Assembly: GCA_023105745.1 (NCBI GenBank) | Contig: JALGQZ010000011.1 | Location: 46,034,698 to 46,098,697 of the forward strand | DNA: 64,000 nucleotides | Direction of reading: 5' to 3' | Source: Austropuccinia psidii | Lineage: Eukaryota; Basidiomycota; Pucciniomycetes; Pucciniales; Sphaerophragmiaceae | Made by a program: the position numbers and the translations under genes | Shown: piece by piece, positions 56,256 to 64,000 of the stretch | Layout of the letters: every line of letters begins with the position of its first letter | Numbering within the stretch: the first letter of the stretch is position 1 | The notes under the pieces: model-generated | What the model saw: only the letters and a program-made list of their open reading frames with translations | The model's database searches: none | What the model was told of the DNA's origin: nothing

Positions 56256-57640
56256 TTGACTCTTAAAGAAAAAAATCTTGAACAAAGTCATGATGCCACT
56301 GAGAATATCACAGCACATCCTCCTTTCAGAAATTTCAATGAGAAAGAGACATCCCAGATTTCTAAGATTTCTGAATTATGTCTGATGACAAGGAAAATCC
56401 AGGCACAACTATTCAGCCAGAGGGAGCTTGACAGGACTTTAATACTCAAAGATATTTATAACCAAGTAGAGAAAATCAAGGAAAACAAATTCCAAGGAAG
56501 AAGGCCCATTAATGCTCTTAATGAAACCCTCAAACAAGAAACTTTTGTGTGGTCCGCTGAAATGGATACAGAGAGACAAATTACCTCATTGTTTCTAGCT
56601 CACACCCTTTCCATAAAGCTACTCAAGGATTTCCTCATGTAATTCTTATTAATTGTACATATAAAACCAATAATTTCAATATTCCACTTTTCATGTTGTT
56701 GGATTTAGATCAAAAAATAATACATTTTATGAAGATTTCTTTGATGAATAATCAAAGTGAACTCTCATAAACTTTGTAATTAAATAAATAAAAACAAAAA
56801 AGTTCATCAATAAGATCAATATTTTATACCCTTGAGTTATTGTTATTGATAGAGATTTGGTCTTGAAGAATTCTCTTCAGAAATTCTTCCCAGACTTAAA
56901 ACTAATGTCATGAATTTGACACATCAATGAACATGTATCTTCCCATTGAATTAAGAAATCTGGAAATGGGACTGATTTTGAAATCTTTATAGGCCTTTGG
57001 AATCAATTAAATACCTTTGAATTTTAACTTTTGTTTCAATTAATGTGTTTATTAATAAATTTAGGAATTATCTCTTAGGTTATGTATTCCTTAAATGAAA
57101 AATACTTTAAAGAAAACTGGAGGAAACTTAAAAACAAAATCAAAAATCCTGAAGTATTTCAATATTTGGAAAATATCTGGCTTCATCTAAAGGAGTATTA
57201 CATTCCTTCCTGGACCAACTATCATTTTCAGCTGGATGTGGGTTCTACCTCAATAGTTGAAGGTCTCATACCATGGTCAACCTTTGGCTCCAAAAGTCCA
57301 CTGGTACTCTCTTAGAGGTTATTAGAGCCTTTCAAATGGCTTTCAAGAAACAATTTCTTGAAATTATAAGCATAATATCCAAAGAAACAATTGTCCATGT
57401 AAACAATATCCCTCCTAACATCTGTACTCTCAATGGCAATATTTCTCATTATGCACTTCAGAAGGAATGCAAAAATTTCAAAACAAAATTTCACCCCAAT
57501 GAAAAATGAATCAACAAATACAGTAATTATCAAGGTAAACCTTGCAAGCAGAAGACTCAACAGGAGATTTCTAAGCACTAAGAGCTCAAAATATTCAACT
57601 TTAATCCACAGCAGAATTTTAATTTACCTGTAAGGATTTT
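56256..57640 (+). pseudogene. MULE (Mutator-like) transposase, frameshifted
   Basis: The first open segment (56256-56642) holds RELDRTLILKDIYNQVEKIK, then ETFVWSAEMDTERQITSLFL-AHTLSIKLLKDF. After a frame change near 56625 the conserved block continues as PHVILINCTYKTNNFNIPLF, where the first catalytic Asp of LIDCTYKTN reads Asn. The second acidic block is VIVIDRDLVLKNSLQKFFPD (about 56838). The segment from 57082 gives YLENIWLHLKEYYIPSWTNY, HFQLDVGSTSIVEGL and, after another frame change, MVNLWLQKSTGTLLEVI. This is the MULE DDE domain and its helical C-terminal part. I recall close relatives as abundant rust proteins. With frameshifts and D-to-N it is inactive. No SWIM zinc finger was recognised. 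Confidence 0.7.
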
Positions 57641-58464
57641 CCCCTCCAATTTTTTACCTTTTTTTCTCATTCACTGATGTTCTTTATAATGTTCTTCTCA
57701 GAATGGCTGTCAAGGAGATTATAAAAGTGTTTAGAAAGAAAGGGAGAATGAAGCCAAAAGTATATTTCAAGATATTGGGGAAGACATTTTTCCAAGACCA
57801 ATTGCAGAAATAACAAGAAATAACACCAATTATTCAACATCTTCAAGATTCTTTAATTGGAAAAGTACCCTTTTATCAAATTCTCAATAGTAAAGAGGAA
57901 AAATAATATTCTGAAGACCCAATTTAATTCAAAAATACCCATGGAATAACTTAAGGAGAAAAAAATTAAAATTAAAATAAAATAGATCCCTCAAGGTTTG
58001 AAATAATTGAAATTAAGTTCAAGAGAAAGGTAAGACCTTAAGAAAAAGTCACCAGCACAACCACTTCAAGATTAAAGTCGATTTCCTACCCTCAAATTAT
58101 GGGAGTAAGTTCATCTAAAGGCTTTGAGGCCTGATTATCCAAAGAAATCACTTCATTAACTTCACCACCATCAGAAATTGTCTGGAATGAATATTTAAAC
58201 TCAAGAGTAACTCTTAGGAGGTCCACATAATTGGCAAAGAGCAGAAGAACCTCACAAAGAAAGTACCAAAAGCCTTCAAAAACTTTTAATCTTCATAATT
58301 AAATTAACTTAACCTGTAAGAATTTTCAAAGCAATTAGCACACAAGTGATGAATTATTCAATATTTTTTTGAGCTATTGATTAATTTTAATGTATTATTT
58401 TTTTTGTTATTTTAATCTTGATTAATATTTTTAAGCATTTTGATTATAAATATGGCTCAGTAGA
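57641..58464 (+). other. Linker between the MULE core and the OTU-like region
   Basis: AT-rich with Lys/Ser-rich short frames and no recognisable motif. It is probably the decayed linker of the same transposon gene. Confidence 0.35.
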
Positions 58465-58940
58465 TTTTCCAAAATTTATCTTCAAATACACCTTAAAGCC
58501 TATCCATTTCCAGGGTGATAGAAAATATTGCTATAGAACAGTATCCCATTAAATTTACAAGACACAAGATAAATGGGCTGTGGTTAGGGGTGACTTGGCT
58601 GAAGAGATTAAAAATAATTAGGCACCTTATCAAGCCATTAATACTTTGGTACCCTTAGTAAGGTCTTATTTGGAGACAATTCAGTGGTATGAAGATTTTG
58701 GCCAGGCTCCAAAGAGAAAGTGGATGTCCATTCCTGATATGGGGAATACAATTTCTAATAACTATCAAAGAAAAGTTTTCTTTTATTTCCCAATCCAATA
58801 TTTCTCCCTTTTCCCTTATTTATGTCCTCTAAATGACAATCAATCCATTTTCATTTTATTTTGGATAGCTGTTCTCATTTTGATCCCTTGGATGTCATCA
58901 TATCTAAAGTTAACCCTATCCCCCCTATTAATGTGAATTA
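58465..58940 (+). pseudogene. OTU cysteine-protease-like region downstream of the MULE, broken
   Basis: FPKFIFKYTLKPIHFQGDRK is followed by YCYRTVSH at the place where OTU proteases have D-G-N-C-G-(F/Y)-R-A; the catalytic Asp-Gly-Asn-Cys is degraded. Then come DKWAVVRGDLAEEI, LVRSYLETIQWYEDFGQAPK, the typical WMSIPDMGNTISNNYQRKV and FFYFPIQYFSLFPYLCPLND. Two or three stops interrupt it. MULE elements carrying ubiquitin- or SUMO-type protease domains are known. This one lies directly downstream of the transposase in the same direction, so the two probably formed one gene. Confidence 0.6.
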
Positions 58941-61900
58941 GGAGTCTCATTCTCAACCACATACCCTGTAGTGGGAAGATAAATTTGTGAAGAACACAAA
59001 ATTTTACATTTTTCCAATATTCCTCCCTCCTTTCAGAAAAAAACCCACTATTTTAGAGCTTTATTAAGATTGAACTTATATTTATTTTTTTGTACATGAA
59101 GGTTATCCCTGTTATCCCCCTTCTTAGTCTTATTTCTTGCTTAAATTCCACCTTAGTCAGTCTTATTTTATAAAAAAAATGCATTTTTGTACTTACAAAC
59201 AGTAATATTTCAAACCTGAATAAAAAAATATACTTTTTGCACCTATATTTGTCCCACCTAAAAATATATACTTCTGGTGTTTGATTCTCAAGATTTACCC
59301 CTTCATTTTTTTTTTAAAAAAAAATTAAGGAAATTCATAATTTGGAAGTTTTTTCAAATAATTTTTGAAAAAAAAATTGGCCAATTAACCGAAATTTGGC
59401 AAAAAAAAAAATTATGAAAAAATTTGGGAATCTTCAAATCACAGAAAAGAAAAAATATGATCAACAAAAATTTGAAAAATTTTTCAAAGCTAAGCCAGAG
59501 GATTTTTTTTTCTTTAAAAAACAATTGGCTCACTTAAATGTTTTTGGCTATCAATTGGGAAAAATACAAAAGGATTTACATTTATTTACTAGAACCTTAT
59601 TTAATTTTTTGGGAATAGAGAAGAAATAGAGAAAGGTAAAAGTGTTTTTTTTTTTTTTTGAATTTCTTTGAGGTTTTTTTTGTTCTTTATTTATTTTATT
59701 AATTAATTCTTTCTTTCTATTTACAAAAAAAAAAAAAGAAAAATAAAAAGAAAACATCAAATTAGATTCAACTTAAAAAAAAAAGTAAAAAAAGAATATA
59801 CTTTTTTTTTTTTTTAAAAAAAAAAGATTTAATGATTTTGATTTTGAGTCTTATTTATATATTTTTTTTTAATTAATTGAAAGAATTTTATTTTAAATAT
59901 CAAATATAAATCCAAGGTTATGGTAATTAAATTTAATTAAAATTGGTAAATAAGTTCAAGTCTTTCAATGTTTCTTTTACCAAAAATTTAAATATGTTTT
60001 TGAAAATTTATGATAAACAACACTTAATTTTGTCTATGAATTCTTTTTTTAGAAGAAGAATTCATTTATAAAATTGAAATGTATTTTCCGACAAGAAAAA
60101 ACAAATTAAAAGGAATTAATTTAAGCCCATTTAATTTCAGATTTTTTTTTTGAATGGGATTAAGTAATCAACTTCCTTAAGGTATAAATGGAATTTTTTT
60201 TTGTAAACCAACTCAAAATTAATGATAAAATATTTGGAATAAAAGAATTTCAAATAATTTTCTATTAAATTTCTTATACTTAATTAATTTATGAAAATTC
60301 TATTTGATTAAATTTCTTTTCTTTATTAAATTGTGAGAAAAACTCAATTTAAAAGATTTAGAAATTATAAAATTTAGGTATATTTTGACTCAGATTTTTT
60401 TTTAAAAAAATTTATAGAAAATTTGAAATTATTTTTTTCGTGAGGGGGGGGGGAAGAAATGAATATTTAATTATGTAATTTATAACATAAGGAAAATGAA
60501 CAAGAAGATTGAATTGGTATTTACAAGCCATAAAATAATTATGTGAAGATTATATGAGATAATGTATAGAAAAGATATCAGGAAGACTAATCAGAGTCAA
60601 AAACAAAAAAAAAACACTTATTAGTTCTTTTATGGTATAAGAATTTTTGATAAATAAAACAAAAAAATTTCTGGGTAATTATTAGGTGAACACACATCCA
60701 TTGGTAAACATATAAACTCCCAATGAATAATAACTTATGTGTTGGGAAATAATTTGGATATAATTGGATCCATGTGGATAAAGTGAAAAATATTATTCAA
60801 TAAACAAATAAAAAATTGTGGATTTTTTTGCAGGGAAGAGATGAGGGAGAGATTAAATTATTTGATGGATGAATAAGAATATACTTGTCTTTTGTATTTA
60901 TTAGAGAGTGGATTATCAATTTCAGAAAAGGAAATCCAGTTACTCTTTGGGGATTGGTCAAAATATTTATACCATTAAAGCCTGTCCAAATATTGTTCAA
61001 GCTTAGGAAAAGAAGTATTAATTGTATTCGAATAAAGCTGATTTTGTTGAATTTATGAATAAAGATCCCTTTACATCTGCCCATTTGTCTTCCTGATTGT
61101 AAACTAAATAGCAAAAATCTCTATATTAACAGTTTTCATCACCTTAGACATTAAGAAATTGGAAAGTATACTTCAAATTTGATCTTGAAGTATCTTCTGC
61201 ACCTGCGAACTGGAAAAGAAGGACCTAATGATGGGTTATAAAAATTATTGAGAGAAAATGACATATGAAAAGATTGGAGAGATAATCACCTTATTTATAT
61301 TTTTTTTTGGAAATTTTTACAGATCATATCAATCACGTAAAAATATTTTATAATGGTTTCAGGTCTGTGTGGAGTTCTGTAGGTAGTCATGTGCTGGCTG
61401 ATCTGTGACACCTTCTGGGTTGGTCATTATTTTCTTTGGGTTAGATTATGACTTTTGAAGCTGAATATAAGTAAGAAAACTTGGAGTTTTCAGCAAAAGA
61501 TTCATTTGTATGTATGTTATGAGAGGTAAAATACTGGGTTGATTGGTCTCTTGTAGTCTGGGAACTGGTAGTTTTAGATGAAGGCCTTACTCTTGCTTTG
61601 AAAAATCTCTCAATGACTTCAAAATTGTATGGATCCCTTTTCAATTCTTTTGACTCAGGGGTCTTCCTCTGATTTAATTTGATTCCGAGTGCCCTTTATA
61701 TTATTAAATTTCCCTTTTTGAAGAGGGCCATGCCTGGTAGGCTATCCTTACAGCTAAAATATTTTGAAAATAGTGAAGGATTTGGGTTATTTCTTCCAAG
61801 GGTCTTTGGAAAAGGTCCTTCCCAAAAAGAGAAATTATTTTCTCAGCTTAAAGATTTTGTTTCGAATTCTACATCAAACTCATCATCACCATCTACCTCT

Positions 61901-64000
61901 GACCAAAAAACAAAATAAATGTTCCACAAAAGAGACCAAATTAAAAATTAAATAATAACAGGTATCACTAAGTTCCATTTAGAATTAAATGGTTAGCTTT
62001 AAGCTTCTCTAAGGATGAAAATTCCTTTTTATTACATTTTTTTAAAAGGCAATTCCTTGATATCTCACATATTGGTGAGTGAAATTAGAATTGAAATAAA
62101 TTTTGGTATGGTTATTTTTAAAAGAAATTTGGCGTGAATTTTGAAAAATATCTCTATTGAGAGCTCAAATAAATAATGGTTAATTATTTACATGAACTAT
62201 TGTTTTTTTATATTATATTGATAATTTAAATAAATTGGCTTGTAAATTCCATTTTTAGACCCCTCATCATTTTCAAGAGTGTTCCAGTAGATTTTTTGAG
62301 CCAAATTTTTACCAAGGGATGAGCTCCTTCAAATCTGAAAGGGATTTTAGTACCAAGATCAGGATACTGGTTTTACGGAAAAGTATGGAGTTTTACTTCA
62401 AAGGAATACAGATATCTTCCAAATATTCAACTACATCATGATTTTTTGATTTATACATTCATATTATTTGAATTATTTCTGAAATAAATTTAATCATCAG
62501 AATACATAATCTGAGAAGAAAAACACTAAATCAGTTCCAAAAACAATAAGTTAATAATCAAATTGAATGAAATAATTATTTATTTCATTCCAATTTTGAA
62601 TGAATTTATTCAATAATTTTTCAGATACATATCTCTTTATTAAATAAGAGGAAGAATCTTTCTTGCTGTGACAAATAGAAAGAATAAATTTTGAGGTGAG
62701 GAATAATATCTCTATTAAATAATTTAAGGCCAAATATGTGTAAATTAAAACAAATGGTGGTGGTAAATGATTTCTTTTCCAAGGGATTAATTAATTTAAT
62801 GTTTGAAAATCACAGTGATAATCATTTTAAGTTTCCTTTTTAATAATAAAAAAGGCACAAGAAAAAGTATTGTTAGTAGAGGAACATTAAGCTATGTGAA
62901 GTGATGTAGCTTTTTATTTATTTTCTTTATATGTAAATTACATAATAATAACATAGGGAACACCTTTAAGGAGATTAGGGGCCAGAGTATGAGTGAAAAA
63001 TAAAGAGGTAATTCAATCCTCTCGGTGTTTCTCACAGATCCACAGCAAAGCCTCTTGCATAAGGATATTAATGAGGGCATAAATTTGATTTTTGCCTTGA
63101 AAAGCTTATTTCTTTTCTCTCTTTGGTTATGAATTTCTTGAAGAATTAGTTCTCTATGTGCTTCCATTTTATTCAAAAAAAAAGAGAATTTATGTTCCTG
63201 GAAATAATATCAGAGATAAATAATTTTGAATTTTGAGAAGTTTAATTATTATAAAATTTTCTGGGGAAGGGTTGTAATAAGCTTTTTTCACTACTATTAT
63301 TTTTTTTCTCAGAGAATTTGACTTGGATATTAATTAAAGATTTATTGGCATATTCCCTGGTATCAAGCTTAAAATAACAGCTTAATCGCCTTGTTTTGAG
63401 CTTTTTGGATTGTGACTGTTGGAAGCGGGAGTACTAAATCTGTCACAGCCAATTCAAATTTGGATGTAAGTGATATTTGATCTCACAGTTTCAACAGAAT
63501 GCCCCTCTTTTATGGTAACATTATGGAAATGTTTCTAGAGATGCTCAACTGTGTCAAAATGATTATATGTTGGATATTGAATCATATTCATATATTATTT
63601 AAAGGTTTATAAATTGAAAAAAGGGCTTTTGAAGGTATAGTGGAAAAGTAGAAAAATGTAGAACACAGAGGATTTCAAGAGTAAAAGAGTGGAAAATGGG
63701 GAGGTTTGGGAGTAATATGTGTCCAGAAAAGAAGGAAAAGAGTTTATGTATGTTTTTTCAGGAAAAATGGGGAATGTAAGCCCATTATTTCATTTTTAAA
63801 ATTAATTTCGGAGTGTAAAGAATAAATAGAGAGAGTTTTAAATAGGAAATTTCAAGATTAGAGTGTGTGTGTGTGCTTTTTTGACTTCTTAGGGGGATCA
63901 TGGCTTCTTTTCTTTTGGCCAGGGGGGTTATGGTATTGAAATAATTATTTTTTATGTTGGTTTAGTGTGAAACAATAAGGGATATATGGTAAAATGGTGT
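58941..64000. other. AT-rich stretch, nothing recognised
   Basis: 5 kb of AT-rich DNA with homopolymer runs (59.6-59.9 kb) and a short (GT)n near 63866. Three frames look slightly less random: 61441-61644 minus (RDPYNFEVIERFFKARVRPS), 61679-61918 plus (Ser-rich end), and 62892-63176 minus (EAHRELILQEIHNQREKRNK, then Cys pairs). None is recognisable, and each could be a decayed repeat fragment. Confidence 0.45.

Noticed and set aside
63441..63450. TGTCACAGCC, the start word of A-family LTRs
   Set aside because: Not followed by ACTATCAGGGG or any other LTR block; a chance ten-mer.

Overview
The window looks like a repeat-rich chromosome segment of a rust fungus (Pucciniales). It resembles Austropuccinia psidii most closely. 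That call rests on my memory of its very abundant LTR-retrotransposon proteins, not on a search. The DNA is strongly AT-rich and poor in CpG. Two CpG-richer islands stand out: about 16.3-17.95 kb, and about 51.6-54.7 kb, which looks like low-copy gene space.

Layout. 1-3,851: the 5' end of a Ty3/gypsy-type element on the minus strand ('family B'), with an intact gag frame running off the window, a primer-binding site and a 1.8-kb LTR. 3,852-7,170: no recognisable gene. 7,171-33,791: an old chromodomain-bearing Ty3/gypsy element ('A1', plus strand), broken by two insertions. A solo family-B LTR with a CAAAG target duplication sits in its 5' LTR. A complete 14.9-kb element 'C' (minus strand, ATAG direct repeats, near-identical 2,385-bp LTRs) sits in its gag. 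33,792-45,817: a second copy of the same family ('A2'), abutting A1's 3' LTR and itself hit by another solo family-B LTR (TGGAA duplication). 47.9-50.6 kb: a decayed PIF/Harbinger DNA transposon with both of its genes. 51.9-52.7 kb: an unrecognised minus-strand gene or remnant. 53.0-54.66 kb: a multi-exon seven-transmembrane protein gene resembling the basidiomycete DUF6534 family. 56.2-58.9 kb: a decayed MULE transposase followed by an OTU-protease-like region. 58.96-64 kb: AT-rich, nothing recognised.

The most unusual object is element C. It has all the hallmarks of a recent LTR-retrotransposon insertion: matching LTRs, primer-binding site, polypurine tract and target duplication. It encodes only a 1,668-residue Gag-protease protein, which carries a second, active-site-altered retropepsin-like domain, and it shows no reverse transcriptase or integrase. 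Where pol would be, it carries about 4.7 kb of seven-copy tandem repeats, long poly(T) tracts and a cluster of perfect GC-rich hairpins. This region also holds a CpG-rich, apparently spliced gene on the opposite strand (188 codons) whose two exons join in frame.

A second unusual feature is shared by A1 and A2. Both carry, between the chromodomain and the 3' LTR, the remains of the same antisense reading frame. An antisense accessory gene therefore appears to be an inherited part of that chromovirus family.

Everything was read by eye. Family names rest on visible motifs plus memory; no alignment or database search was run.
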